From assembly GCA_910587075.1 (NCBI GenBank), contig CAJUKE010000012.1:5746-69745 (forward strand): a DNA stretch of 64,000 nt, in the 5' to 3' direction. This DNA comes from an uncultured Muribaculaceae bacterium. Its GTDB lineage: Bacteria > Bacteroidota > Bacteroidia > Bacteroidales > Muribaculaceae. The position numbers and the translations under genes are program-made. Position 1 is the first letter of the stretch, and every line of letters starts with the position of its first letter. The notes under the pieces were generated by a model. The model was not told where the DNA came from and did not search any database. It saw only the letters and a program-made list of their open reading frames with translations. This document shows, piece by piece, positions 35,821 to 45,104 of this stretch.

Positions 35821-36930
35821 ATGAATATCAGGATATTAAAAGCGCTCTTAAAGAAGGAACTTCTCCTTATGAGGCGCAACCCGTTCATTCCCAAAATGAT
35901 ACTGGCAATGCCGGTGATGGTGATGCTTCTGCTGCCGTTGGTGGCCAATCTTGACGTGAGCAAGGTGAACGTGGCTGTTGTGGATAATGACAAAGGTATG
36001 CTTTCGAGGCGCATGGTGGCTGATATAGATGCCGCCGGAGAGCTGTCGGTTATCGGGGTGTCCGAGTCGTTCGGCTACGGTATGATGCTTGTCGAAAAGG
36101 GTGAGGCTGATGTTTTGCTCACCATACCCGAAGGTTTCGAGCGCGGAATCCTTGTAGGCGACACTCCCAAACTTGATTTGAGAGCCAACGGTGTCAACGC
36201 CACCAAAGGGATGCTCGGCTCCCAATACGCCGGGTCATCGGCTGCGGCGACCATCAGCCGCTATCTCAAGGGTATGGGTATGGCGGCGGAAACCACCGGG
36301 CCGTCGGTGGTGAATCTGTTCAACCCCACGCTCGATTTCAGATACTTTATGATTCCGGCTCTTATGGTGGTACTTATAATCATCATATGCGGATTTCTGC
36401 CGACGCTTAACCTCGTCAGTGAGAAGGAATCGGGCACAATCGAGGCTATGAACGTAACTCCCGTGGGCAAGTTCGCGTTCGTGCTTTCGAAATTGATCCC
36501 CTTTTGGGCTGTCGGGTTGCTGGTGGTGTCGGTCGGAATGTTGGTCGGATGGCTGGTGTACGGCCTCGCGCCGACTGGTAGTGTGGGCTTGATATATCTC
36601 GCGGCCGTACTGTTCGCCCTGGCGATGTCAGGGCTGGGGGTGACGATAGCCAACAAGTCGGCCACAATGCTGCAGAGCATTTTCGTTATGTTCGCCTGCA
36701 TTATGGTGTTCCAGCTTATGAGCGGACTCTTCACCCCTATTGATTCGATGCCGGAGTGGGCCCGGGTTGTGACGTACGCCATTCCGCCCCGTTACTTCAA
36801 CGAGATAATGCGCGCCGTTTATCTCAAAGGTGCCGGAAGCGCGGATCTGGCTTTTGATTTCGCCGCGCTCGGTGGTTTCGCCATTTTATTCTGCCTTACA
36901 GCCGCCGCGACCTACAGAAAGCAGTCGTGA
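35821..36930 (+). CDS. ABC-2 type permease 2 (YbhR/YbhS-like)
   Basis: A 369-residue permease with the same architecture as permease 1: ALLKKELLLMRRNPFIPKMILAMPVMVMLLLPLVANLDVSKVNVAVVD at the N-terminus, a periplasmic domain, then LVSEKESGTIEAMNVTPVGKFAFVLSKLIPF and five helices. The two permeases and two ATPases would make a heteromeric ABC pump working with the HlyD adaptor and TolC-like duct. The substrate is unknown; members export drugs, bile-like compounds or lipids. It ends 9 bases from the convergent EamA gene. Confidence 0.92.
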   Translation: MNIRILKALLKKELLLMRRNPFIPKMILAMPVMVMLLLPLVANLDVSKVNVAVVDNDKGMLSRRMVADIDAAGELSVIGVSESFGYGMMLVEKGEADVLLTIPEGFERGILVGDTPKLDLRANGVNATKGMLGSQYAGSSAAATISRYLKGMGMAAETTGPSVVNLFNPTLDFRYFMIPALMVVLIIIICGFLPTLNLVSEKESGTIEAMNVTPVGKFAFVLSKLIPFWAVGLLVVSVGMLVGWLVYGLAPTGSVGLIYLAAVLFALAMSGLGVTIANKSATMLQSIFVMFACIMVFQLMSGLFTPIDSMPEWARVVTYAIPPRYFNEIMRAVYLKGAGSADLAFDFAALGGFAILFCLTAAATYRKQS

Positions 36931-36939
36931 ACCGCAGCC

Positions 36940-37863
36940 TCAGCGCCGTACGCGGCGTGGGAATAGTTTGCGTATGCGCAGTATCGCCTTGTCAACCGGC
37001 CCTCCGGCGACTACTATCGTAGTGGCCGCGACTATGAGCGCGCCTCCGATTATTTCTCGGGCGGTGATGCTCTGCCCGAGAAGCGCCACGCTGAGCACCA
37101 CGGCGGTTACCGGCTCAAGCGCGCCGAATATGGCAGTTGGTGTGGAGCCTATCGCCTGGATGGCGACAGTGGTGCAAGCAAGTGAGAGAACGGTGGGGAT
37201 TACCGCCAGCGCCAGCAGGTTGAGCCACGCTCCTCCGCTCGGGGGCAGTGTGAGCGGGGAGCCCAGCGGTATCAAGGCGGCGAACAGTAGAGAGCCGAAC
37301 CCCAGCAGATAGAAAAGCAGTTTGGAGGTGGGAATCCCCTTTATTTGTCGGTTGACATTCACGATGACGATGTACAGGGCGTAGGTCAGAGCGGAAACCA
37401 TTACGAGCAGACACCCGTACGGGCTTACCTCGCCTCCCTCTCCGGCACGGGTGAGCAGCGACAACCCGATCGCCATTAGCGCGAGGCATACGGCGGTCGA
37501 CGCCTTGAAGCGTTCGTGGAAAAACAGCACCATTATGACCGCCACCATTACGGGATACACGAACAGCAGTGTCGATGCAATGCCCGAGTTCATATATTTG
37601 TAGCTTTCGAACAGACCGAGCGACGAAAGCGCCATAAGTATGCCTAACAGGGCTACTTGGCCCCATTCACCCTTGTTAAGTCGCAGCGAGTGGCCCCTAC
37701 CGACAACCATCAGCCCCAACAGGGGGATTCCGAGCAGATAGCGGAAGAGGAGCACCGAGTTGGGGTTCATCCCCTCGGCATAAAGCGGAACGGCGAATGC
37801 CGGATTGGGGCCATAGGCCGCTGCCGCCAGCGCGGCCAGCAAATATCCTTTCAGTTTCATCAA
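36940..37863 (-). CDS. EamA/DMT family transporter
   Basis: A 307-residue membrane protein with ten hydrophobic segments in two EamA repeats (first LLAALAAAAYGPNPAFAVPLYAEGMNPNSVLLFRYLLGIPLLGLMV; second GCLLVMVSALTYALYIVIVN to IVAGGPVD). The GALEPVTAVVLSVALLGQSITAREIIGGALI segment is the usual end of repeat two. It probably exports a small metabolite, direction and substrate unknown. It faces the permease gene tail to tail and is divergent from the nitroreductase gene. Confidence 0.9.
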   Translation of the reverse strand: MMKLKGYLLAALAAAAYGPNPAFAVPLYAEGMNPNSVLLFRYLLGIPLLGLMVVGRGHSLRLNKGEWGQVALLGILMALSSLGLFESYKYMNSGIASTLLFVYPVMVAVIMVLFFHERFKASTAVCLALMAIGLSLLTRAGEGGEVSPYGCLLVMVSALTYALYIVIVNVNRQIKGIPTSKLLFYLLGFGSLLFAALIPLGSPLTLPPSGGAWLNLLALAVIPTVLSLACTTVAIQAIGSTPTAIFGALEPVTAVVLSVALLGQSITAREIIGGALIVAATTIVVAGGPVDKAILRIRKLFPRRVRR

Positions 37864-37980
37864 ATAGTCTTATCGCGAAGTAGTTCTGCAAACATCACGC
37901 GAAGGTACATTTTTATTCGTTTCGTGCCAATAACCCGTGTCGCGAAAGAATTGTGGGGAACTTTTATACTATCGCGAGTG

Positions 37981-38011
37981 TTTGTAAACCGAGTGGTTTT
38001 TCCTAACTTTG
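37981..38011 (+). promoter_or_regulatory. Promoter of the nitroreductase gene
   Basis: TTTG (37981-37984), 19 bases, TAACTTTG (38004-38011), 21 bases before ATG 38033. Confidence 0.78.
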
Positions 38012-38032
38012 CGGGAAACCATACTTTGAATT

Positions 38033-38659
38033 ATGAAAGTGAAATCAATCCTCGCGGCCGGGATTTCGGCCCTTACAGTTATGGCAATGACATCTTGCTC
38101 ACAATCCGGCGACAATTGCGCCAACGGCGCTGACACGGCGAAAATCGTTATAGAAAACATAATGTCGCGCACCAGCATACGGCAGTACACCGGGCAGCCG
38201 GTAGGGCGCGACACGATCGAGACCCTTGTAAAGGCCGGTATGGCCGCGCCGACGGCGGTTAACGCCCAGCCTTGGGCGTTCGTGGCGGTTACGGACCGCG
38301 CCGTTCTCGACAGCCTCGACGCCGTACACCCTTACGCGCATCTCGCGCAGGCCGGAGCGGCCATCGTGGTGTGCGGCGATATGGAGAAGGCGCTCGAAGG
38401 CACAAACCGCGAGTATTGGATACAGGATTGCTCCGCGGCTACTGAAAACATTCTTCTCGCAGCCCACGGGCTCGGCCTCGGCGCTGTGTGGTGCGGTGTC
38501 TATCCCAACGAGGAGCGCATACCGAGTGTCAAGCGTGTGCTTGGCCTGCCTGAGACGGTGATGCCTCTCAACGTGGTCACCATCGGGTACCCCGCCAATC
38601 CCGACCATCCCGCGAAGGATAAATGGGACCCCGCACGGCTGCACTTCAACCATTGGTAA
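38033..38659 (+). CDS. Nitroreductase family lipoprotein
   Basis: A 208-residue FMN oxidoreductase. The signal peptide ends in a lipobox (AMTSCSQ, Cys22), which is unusual for this mostly cytoplasmic family and places the enzyme at an envelope membrane. The flavin-binding SRTSIRQYTGQPV, APTAVNAQPWAF and GLGLGAVWCGVYP motifs are present. It could reduce quinones, nitro compounds or flavins on the periplasmic side; the physiological substrate is unknown. It has a clear promoter of its own and is convergent with alkD. Confidence 0.88.
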   Translation: MKVKSILAAGISALTVMAMTSCSQSGDNCANGADTAKIVIENIMSRTSIRQYTGQPVGRDTIETLVKAGMAAPTAVNAQPWAFVAVTDRAVLDSLDAVHPYAHLAQAGAAIVVCGDMEKALEGTNREYWIQDCSAATENILLAAHGLGLGAVWCGVYPNEERIPSVKRVLGLPETVMPLNVVTIGYPANPDHPAKDKWDPARLHFNHW

Positions 38660-38661
38660 AC

Positions 38662-39381
38662 TTACCTGCCGAGCGAGAGATAATGTTTGCGCGACTCCTC
38701 GGGAAGCTTCTCGATGGAGTAGCGCAGCATAGTGCGGGGCATCTTGGCCGCGTTGCGGTCGAGGAACCCAAGCATCTCTGACATACCTCCGCGTTTGCCG
38801 ACTTCGCGCAGCATCCATCCCGACGCCTTGTGTATCAGGTCGTGGGGGTGGGTCAGCATCAGTTCGCAAAGGCGGAGGGTGTCGTCGTAATCATGGCTGC
38901 GTATAATGGTCCAACAGGTCACTACCGCCACTCGCTGATGCCAAAGCCATCCTTCCATCGCGGCCAATTCGTAGAGAAGCCCTCTCTCCTCGGGGTGGGA
39001 TGTGAGCCAGTCGCCAAGGATTTTCGGCGCGACCATATCTACCAAGTCCCAGTTGTTTCCGCGGTCAAGCACTGAGAGATAAAAATCGACGATGAAGCGT
39101 TTGTCCCGGCTTTTACGATAAATCTCAATCAGCAGTAGGAAGCCGGCCAGGCGGACCTCGTGCCATGCTGACACGAGGAGCGGCTTGATATCCTCCAAGT
39201 CGGTCTGACGTCGGTATTCCTTGACGATAGACCTTGTAATCGGCACTCTGATGCCGAGAAACCTGTCACCCTCGCCATACTCTCCTTTCCCGGTCTTGAA
39301 AAAACGGCCGAGGTGCGCGGCTTCCGCCGGATCCGCCATAGCGGTCATACGGGATATGATATTGTCGCTAATCTTCGTCAT
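38662..39381 (-). CDS. DNA alkylation repair enzyme, AlkD-like
   Basis: A 239-residue HEAT-like repeat protein of the AlkD family, which removes alkylated purines such as 3- or 7-methyl adducts without base flipping. Typical segments are GEGDRFLGIRVPITRSIVKEYR, DLEDIKPLLVSAWHEVRLAGFLLLIEIYRK, NNWDLVDMVAPKILGDWL and HPHDLIHKASGWMLREVGKR. I chose ATG 39381 (MTKISDNIISRM); the frame is open a further 27 codons upstream without family similarity. It is convergent with the nitroreductase gene, with 2 bases between the stops. Confidence 0.9.
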   Translation of the reverse strand: MTKISDNIISRMTAMADPAEAAHLGRFFKTGKGEYGEGDRFLGIRVPITRSIVKEYRRQTDLEDIKPLLVSAWHEVRLAGFLLLIEIYRKSRDKRFIVDFYLSVLDRGNNWDLVDMVAPKILGDWLTSHPEERGLLYELAAMEGWLWHQRVAVVTCWTIIRSHDYDDTLRLCELMLTHPHDLIHKASGWMLREVGKRGGMSEMLGFLDRNAAKMPRTMLRYSIEKLPEESRKHYLSLGR

Positions 39382-39557
39382 ACACGCGTAGCTGTGGTTG
39401 GTTGTCGGTAAGTGTCCGCGAAGATACGGAAAAATCGTCCGTCGTCGAAATAATGGCCCCAAGGTTTGCGCGGGAGGGGATAGTTGACTAACTTCGCGTT
39501 TCGCGACCGCGTCCCCTTCGGGCGCAGTTAATTGAAAACATCAAACATAATAATGAT

Positions 39558-40010
39558 ATGCTGAAAAGGATTTTATCTATTTCAGGCAAACCGGGCCTCT
39601 TCCGCCTCGTGTCGAGCGGCAAGAATATGCTCGTTGTAGAAAGCCTGCTGAATGGCAAACGCACTCCCGCCTATGCCCGCGACAAAGTTGTTTCGCTGGG
39701 CGATATCTCGATTTACACTACCGATGAGGATATGCCTCTCGGCGAGGTGCTCGAAAAGGTGAAGGAAGCTACCGGCGGCCAGCCCGTCGATGTGAAGGCG
39801 CCTGGTGATGACGCCGCTGTGCGCGCTTACTTCAAGACCATCCTCCCCGAATACGACGAGGACCGCGTATACACTACCGACATCCGCAAGCTCTTCTCGT
39901 GGTACAACCAGCTGATCGCGGCCGGCGTTACCGAGTTCAAGGACGAGGAGATTGCCGAGGACGAGGCAGCGGAAGCCGCCGAAAAAGCCGACTCCGAAGC
40001 CAAGGCATAA
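39558..40010 (+). CDS. DUF5606 domain protein
   Basis: A 150-residue protein of a family found across Bacteroidota. The opening MLKRILSISGKPGLFRLVSSGKNMLVVESLLNGKRTPAYARDKVVSLGDISIYTTDEDMPLGEVLEKV is highly characteristic, and KTILPEYDEDRVYTTDIRKLFSWYNQLIAAGVTEF completes the domain. The C-terminus is an acidic Ala/Glu-rich tail. It is cytoplasmic, with function unknown. A TAACTTCG box lies upstream (about 39488), and a strong hairpin follows. Confidence 0.88.
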   Translation: MLKRILSISGKPGLFRLVSSGKNMLVVESLLNGKRTPAYARDKVVSLGDISIYTTDEDMPLGEVLEKVKEATGGQPVDVKAPGDDAAVRAYFKTILPEYDEDRVYTTDIRKLFSWYNQLIAAGVTEFKDEEIAEDEAAEAAEKADSEAKA

Positions 40011-40055
40011 ACGGATTAGAAATACATCCACGGTTTTTAGCCGCGGGAAATGAAA

Positions 40056-40085
40056 ACGAGGGCGCGCCGATTGGCGCGCCCTCGT
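40056..40085. terminator. Bidirectional terminator
   Basis: ACGAGGGCGCGCC (40056-40068) and GGCGCGCCCTCGT (40073-40085) form a 13-bp stem with a 4-nt loop between convergent genes. On the - strand it is followed by TTTCATTT, so it mainly serves the peptidase gene. Confidence 0.85.
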
Positions 40086-40109
40086 CGTATGGTGGGTTGT
40101 AAAATCGTA

Positions 40110-42290
40110 TCAGTCGGTTGTGCCGATTTCAGCGGCGGCGTCAACAGCGGCCGCTGCCTCGGCTGTTGTGAAAGGGGAGGGGTTCTCGTAGTTCACGCCT
40201 TTGAGCCATTTGTCGAGCCAGCGGAAGAATACGCGCTGCCACATAATGGCGTTCTGGGGTTTGAGAATCCAGTGGTTCTCGTCGGGGAAGATCAGCATCT
40301 CGGCGGGAACGCCGCGGAGACGGGCGGCGTTGAAGGCCATCTCGCCCTGAGATGAGAGGATGCGGTAGTCGTATTCGCCGTGGGTCACGAGAATGGGGGT
40401 ATCCCAGCGGTCGACGAACTTGTGGGGGGAGTTGGCGAAGGTGCGCTGGGCTACGGCGTTGTTCTTGTCCCAAAACGGGCCGCCGAGGTCCCAGTTGGCA
40501 AACCACATCTCCTCGGTTTCGAGGTACTGGGCCTCGGTGTTGAAGATGCCGGCGTGGGCTATGAGGGCGGCGAAGCGTCCTTCGTGGATACCGGCGAGCA
40601 TGTAAACCGAGAAACCTCCGTAGCTGGCTCCTACAGCGCCGATGTGTTCGCCATCGACGTAGGGCTTCTCCTTCATGAAGTCAACAGCCGAGAGGTAGTC
40701 GTTCATATTCTGGCCAGGGTAGTCGCCGGAAATCTGCGCGTTCCATTCGGTGCCGAAGCCGGGGAGGCCGCGGCGGTTGGGAGCGATCACGATGTAGCCG
40801 TTCGAGGCCATAAGCATAAGGTTCCAGCGATAGCTCCAGAACTGGCTGACAGCCTGCTGGGGGCCACCCTGGCAGTACAGGATCGCGGGATACTTCTTCT
40901 CGGGGTCAAATTTCGGAGGATAGAGCACCCAGGTGGTCATCAGTTTGCCGTCGGTGGTGGGCACCATCACTTTCTCAACCTTCGGAGCCTCGATCTGCTC
41001 AAGTATCTCCTTGTTAACCGAGGTCAGCGCGGTGGCTGTTCCGTTGGCCACGGAGAAAATCTCGTTGGGGTAGAGCATCGAGTGGCGCATCGTGATCAGC
41101 TGCTTGCCGTCGGGGGTGGGGGCGAGGGCGCAGTAGTCGGCGATGTCCGTGCCGGCGGTCACCATCTCGACTTTCTTGGAAGCGATGTCAACCGAGAAAA
41201 TCGGGGTGCACCCCTGGTAAGCGGCCAGGAAGTAAATCTTCTTGCTGTCGGGAGCCCAGGCGATGGCGTCGGCGGTGTAGTCCCAGTCGGTGGTCAGGTC
41301 GGTTTTCTCACCTGTGGCGTTGTCGAGGAGGAAGATGCGGTTTTTGTCGCTCTCATATCCGTCGTGCTCCATAGAGAGCCATGCCACATATTTGCCGTCG
41401 GGGGAGAAGGCGGGGTTGGTGTCGTAGCCCATCATCCCCTTGGTGAGGTTGCGGGTCTGCGCGGTCTCCAGGTCGTAGATGTAGAGGTCGGAGTTGGTCG
41501 ATACGGCGTACTCCATACCTGTTTTCTTGCGCGAGGTGTAAATCACGCGGCGCGAGTCGGGGCTCCAGGCGAACGACTCGATGCCGCCGAAAGGCTTCAT
41601 CGGCGATTCGAAAGGCTCACCCTCCATGATATCCTTGACGTTGTCGAGCTTCGAGCCGTCAAAGTCGGCCAGGAAGGGGTGGGGGATTTCAGTTACCCAC
41701 TCGTCCCAGTGCTTGTACATCAGGTCGTCGATCACTCGGCCGGTGGCTTTGGGGAGGTCGGGGTACACGTCGGCGGCTGTGCGGGTCGACTTGAGTGTCG
41801 ACACGAGTATTACCTTTTTGCCGTCGGGCGAGAAAAGGAAGCCGCCCACGCCGTTTTCAAGCGCGGAAACCACCTTGCGGCCCGAGCCGTCGGCGTTCAT
41901 GACCCAGAGCTGTGGTTTCCCCTCGCTCTCGGCGGTGAAGGCGATGCGCTTGCCCCCCTCGATCCATACGGCCCCGCTTTCAGAGCCGGGGGTCTTTGTG
42001 AGGCGGGTCTGCTCGGAGCCGTCGATGTTCATTACATAGAGCTCGTTGTTGCTCTTGTTCTGCTCCACGCTCTCATAGCTTACGCCATAGAGTATTTTGG
42101 AGCCGTCGGGCGATACCTGCGGGTCGCTGACGCGGCCGAGTGCCTCAAGTGCCTCGATGTCGAAAATACCCGACTCGCTGGTGAACTCGGGCTTGTCGAT
42201 GAGCTGGCTGTCGGCGGCGCCTCCGCAGCCCGTCAGCGCTGTGAGCGATGCTGCGGACATTGTAAGTGCGATGAAAGTACTTTTATTCAT
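40110..42290 (-). CDS. S9 prolyl oligopeptidase family peptidase, DPP5-like lipoprotein
   Basis: A 726-residue exported peptidase. The N-terminus is a lipoprotein signal (ALTGCGGAADS). Residues about 45-450 form a WD40-like beta-propeller (repeats with SPDGSKI, SPDGKKV, SPDSRRV, SPDGKYV, APDSKKI), and the rest is an alpha/beta hydrolase with Ser556 (GASYGGF), Asp641 (HGEYDYR) and His673 (DENHW). This is the layout of dipeptidyl peptidase 5-like enzymes that process peptides in the periplasm. I chose ATG 42290 because it gives the signal peptide; an ATG at 42359 adds 23 atypical residues. It is convergent with the DUF5606 gene and divergent from valS. Confidence 0.92.
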   Translation of the reverse strand: MNKSTFIALTMSAASLTALTGCGGAADSQLIDKPEFTSESGIFDIEALEALGRVSDPQVSPDGSKILYGVSYESVEQNKSNNELYVMNIDGSEQTRLTKTPGSESGAVWIEGGKRIAFTAESEGKPQLWVMNADGSGRKVVSALENGVGGFLFSPDGKKVILVSTLKSTRTAADVYPDLPKATGRVIDDLMYKHWDEWVTEIPHPFLADFDGSKLDNVKDIMEGEPFESPMKPFGGIESFAWSPDSRRVIYTSRKKTGMEYAVSTNSDLYIYDLETAQTRNLTKGMMGYDTNPAFSPDGKYVAWLSMEHDGYESDKNRIFLLDNATGEKTDLTTDWDYTADAIAWAPDSKKIYFLAAYQGCTPIFSVDIASKKVEMVTAGTDIADYCALAPTPDGKQLITMRHSMLYPNEIFSVANGTATALTSVNKEILEQIEAPKVEKVMVPTTDGKLMTTWVLYPPKFDPEKKYPAILYCQGGPQQAVSQFWSYRWNLMLMASNGYIVIAPNRRGLPGFGTEWNAQISGDYPGQNMNDYLSAVDFMKEKPYVDGEHIGAVGASYGGFSVYMLAGIHEGRFAALIAHAGIFNTEAQYLETEEMWFANWDLGGPFWDKNNAVAQRTFANSPHKFVDRWDTPILVTHGEYDYRILSSQGEMAFNAARLRGVPAEMLIFPDENHWILKPQNAIMWQRVFFRWLDKWLKGVNYENPSPFTTAEAAAAVDAAAEIGTTD

Positions 42291-42387
42291 TTTGCCATTT
42301 GGTTTGATGTGCGTGACAGTTGTGTGAGCCGCACAATAAATATGCAGTTTCACGGGCAAAGTTAGCGAATTTTCCTTGAAATTTTTG

Positions 42388-42395
42388 TAATTTTG
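42388..42395 (+). promoter_or_regulatory. -7 element of the valS promoter
   Basis: TAATTTTG matches TAnnTTTG, 25 bases before ATG 42421. The -33 element is weak (TTAG near 42362). Confidence 0.5.
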
Positions 42396-42420
42396 CGCCC
42401 AAATAACATAAAATTAAGGA

Positions 42421-45069
42421 ATGAAAGAATTAGCCACCGTCTACTCTCCGAAAGACACTGAGGAAAAATGGTATGACTACTGGATGCGGCACAAGCTCTT
42501 CCGCTCCGTGCCCGACGCCCGCGAGCCGTACACCATCGTCATTCCTCCGCCAAACGTCACGGGAGTGCTCCATATGGGCCATATGCTCAACGAAACCATC
42601 CAGGATATCCTCGTGCGCAGGGCGCGCATGGAGGGGAAGAACGCCTGCTGGGTTCCCGGCACCGACCACGCCTCCATCGCTACCGAAACCAAGGTGATCG
42701 CCAAACTGGCCGCCGAGGGGATTAAGAAAACCGACCTCACACGCGAGCAATTCCTCGAACACGCCTGGGACTGGACCCGCCACCACGGCGGAATCATCCT
42801 CCAGCAGCTCCGCAAACTCGGCGCCTCGTGCGACTGGGACCGCACCGCGTTCACTATGGACGAGGAGCGTTCCGAGGCTGTCAACAAGGTTTTCTGCGAC
42901 CTCTACGACAAGGGCCTGATTTACCGCGGCCTCCGTATGGTAAACTGGGACCCGCAGAACCGCACGGCCATCTCCGACGACGAGGTGAACTTCGTCGAGG
43001 AGCAGTCGAAGCTCTATTACCTTCGCTACAAGGTAGCCGGTGATCCCGAAGGACGCTACGCCGTGGTTGCAACCACCCGCCCCGAGACCATCATGGGTGA
43101 CACGGCTATGTGCATCAACCCCAAGGACCCGAAGAACGCCTGGCTTAAGGGTAAGCGCGTGATCGTGCCCCTGGTCGGCCGCGAGATTCCCGTGATCGAG
43201 GACCGCTATGTGGAAATCGACTTCGGTACCGGCTGTCTGAAGGTGACCCCGGCTCACGACAAGAATGACTATATGCTCGGCAAGACCCATAACCTGGAGA
43301 CCATCGACATTTTCAATGAGGATGGCACCGTTGCCGAGACCGCCGGAATGTACGTCGGCATGGACCGTTTCGACTGCCGCCGCGAGATCGCCAAAGACCT
43401 TGAGGCTGCCGGCCTTATGGAAAAGGTTGAGGACTACGTCAACAAGGTTGGCTTCTCGGAGCGCACCAAGGTCGCTATCGAGCCGAGGCTCTCGCTGCAG
43501 TGGTTCGTGAATATGAAGCACTTCGCTGACATCTCGCTCAGCCCGGTGATGGACGACATCATCAAGTTCGTGCCTGAGAAGTACAAGAACACATACCGCA
43601 CCTGGCTTGAAAACATCCAGGATTGGTGTATCAGCCGCCAGCTCTGGTGGGGCCACCGCATTCCGGCATATTATTACACCGATCCCGCCACCGGCGAGGA
43701 GAGCGTGTTCGTTGCCCGCACCGCTGAGCTCGCCCTTGAGAAGGCCCGCCAGGCAACAGGTAAAGCTGACCTCGACCTGAGCGACCTGCGTCAGGACGAG
43801 GGCGCGCTCGACACCTGGTTCTCCTCATGGCTCTGGCCCATCACCCTCTTCGACGGCATCAACAACCCCGGCAACGAGGAAATCAAGTACTACTATCCCA
43901 CCGCCACGCTCGTTACCGGTCCCGACATCATCTTCTTCTGGGTGGCCCGCATGATTATGGCCGGATATGAGTATGTCGGCAAGCAGCCGTTCAACAACGT
44001 TTACTTCACCGGTATCGTGCGCGACAAGTTGGGCCGCAAGATGAGCAAGTCGCTCGGCAACTCTCCCGACCCGCTCGAACTGATCGCCACCTACGGCGCC
44101 GACGGCGTGCGTATGGGTCTCATGCAGGCCGCTCCCGCCGGTAACGATATCCTCTTCGACGACAAGCTCTGCGAGAACGGACGCAATTTCTGCAACAAGA
44201 TATGGAACGCGTTCCGTCTTGTAAAGGGCTGGACCGTCGATGAGAAGGCTCCCCGTTCCGCTGCCGCCGCCACCGCCGACCGCTGGTTCGCGAGCAAGCT
44301 CTCCGAGAGCATCGCGGAAATCGAGGACCTGCTCGGCAAGTTCCGCCTTTCCGAGGCGCTCAACGAGCTTTACCGCCTCTTCCGCGACGAATTCTCCTCA
44401 TGGTATCTCGAAATGGTTAAGCCCGCCTACGGCGAGGCTATCGACGCCGAGAGCTACAAAGCCACCATCGGTTACTTCGATTCGCTGGTGCGTCTGCTCC
44501 ATCCCTTCATGCCCTTCATCACCGAGGAGCTCTGGCAGAACCTCGAAGAGCGTGCCGACGGCGAGTCGATTATGTACGCACCCGTGCCCCGCGCGGCGAA
44601 GGCCGACGCTTCCCTGCTCGCCTCCATGGAGGTTGCCAAGGAAATTATCGCCGGAGTCCGCAACGTGCGCGCCAAGAAGAACATCCCCTCGAAGGAGAAG
44701 CTCGAACTCCGCTGCGCCGGAGCGTTGCCGCTCGATGCCGACACCACCGCCGTGGTGCTCAAGCTCGCCAACCTAAGCTCCCTGGCTGACCATGCTGAGA
44801 AGGATGCCGCTGGCAGCACATTCCTCGTTGGCACCGACGAGTTCAACGTGCCTCTGTCAGGCAACACCGACATCGAGGCCGAGCGCGCCAAGCTTGTGAA
44901 GGACATCGAGTATTACGAAGGCTTCCTCGCCTCAGTTATGAAGAAGCTCTCCAACGAGCGTTTCGTGAGCAAGGCTCCCGCCGCTGTGATCGATGCCGAA
45001 CGCCGCAAGCAGGCCGACACCGAATCGCGCCTGGCGACTCTCCGCGCCGCACTCGATGCTTTGAAATAA
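42421..45069 (+). CDS. valS: Valyl-tRNA synthetase
   Basis: An 882-residue class I synthetase that charges tRNA-Val. [16 protein letters not shown] holds the HIGH-type motif (51-54), and [14 protein letters not shown] is the KMSKS loop (540-544). The CP1 editing domain lies between ([20 protein letters not shown]), the anticodon-binding helices follow (from about 600), and the C-terminal coiled coil ([33 protein letters not shown]) is intact. The length is normal. The codon choice (many C-ending codons) fits high expression. The M13 peptidase gene follows 35 bases later. Confidence 0.97.
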   Translation: MKELATVYSPKDTEEKWYDYWMRHKLFRSVPDAREPYTIVIPPPNVTGVLHMGHMLNETIQDILVRRARMEGKNACWVPGTDHASIATETKVIAKLAAEGIKKTDLTREQFLEHAWDWTRHHGGIILQQLRKLGASCDWDRTAFTMDEERSEAVNKVFCDLYDKGLIYRGLRMVNWDPQNRTAISDDEVNFVEEQSKLYYLRYKVAGDPEGRYAVVATTRPETIMGDTAMCINPKDPKNAWLKGKRVIVPLVGREIPVIEDRYVEIDFGTGCLKVTPAHDKNDYMLGKTHNLETIDIFNEDGTVAETAGMYVGMDRFDCRREIAKDLEAAGLMEKVEDYVNKVGFSERTKVAIEPRLSLQWFVNMKHFADISLSPVMDDIIKFVPEKYKNTYRTWLENIQDWCISRQLWWGHRIPAYYYTDPATGEESVFVARTAELALEKARQATGKADLDLSDLRQDEGALDTWFSSWLWPITLFDGINNPGNEEIKYYYPTATLVTGPDIIFFWVARMIMAGYEYVGKQPFNNVYFTGIVRDKLGRKMSKSLGNSPDPLELIATYGADGVRMGLMQAAPAGNDILFDDKLCENGRNFCNKIWNAFRLVKGWTVDEKAPRSAAAATADRWFASKLSESIAEIEDLLGKFRLSEALNELYRLFRDEFSSWYLEMVKPAYGEAIDAESYKATIGYFDSLVRLLHPFMPFITEELWQNLEERADGESIMYAPVPRAAKADASLLASMEVAKEIIAGVRNVRAKKNIPSKEKLELRCAGALPLDADTTAVVLKLANLSSLADHAEKDAAGSTFLVGTDEFNVPLSGNTDIEAERAKLVKDIEYYEGFLASVMKKLSNERFVSKAPAAVIDAERRKQADTESRLATLRAALDALK

Positions 45070-45104
45070 CCCACAAGAATAAACCAACCAAACTCATATA
45101 ACTT

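Noticed and set aside
40380..42365. A 661-codon open frame on the + strand opposite the DPP5-like peptidase gene
   Set aside because: The - strand frame has a lipobox, propeller repeats and a catalytic triad; the + strand frame has low-complexity Val/Gly/His content typical of a shadow in GC-rich DNA.
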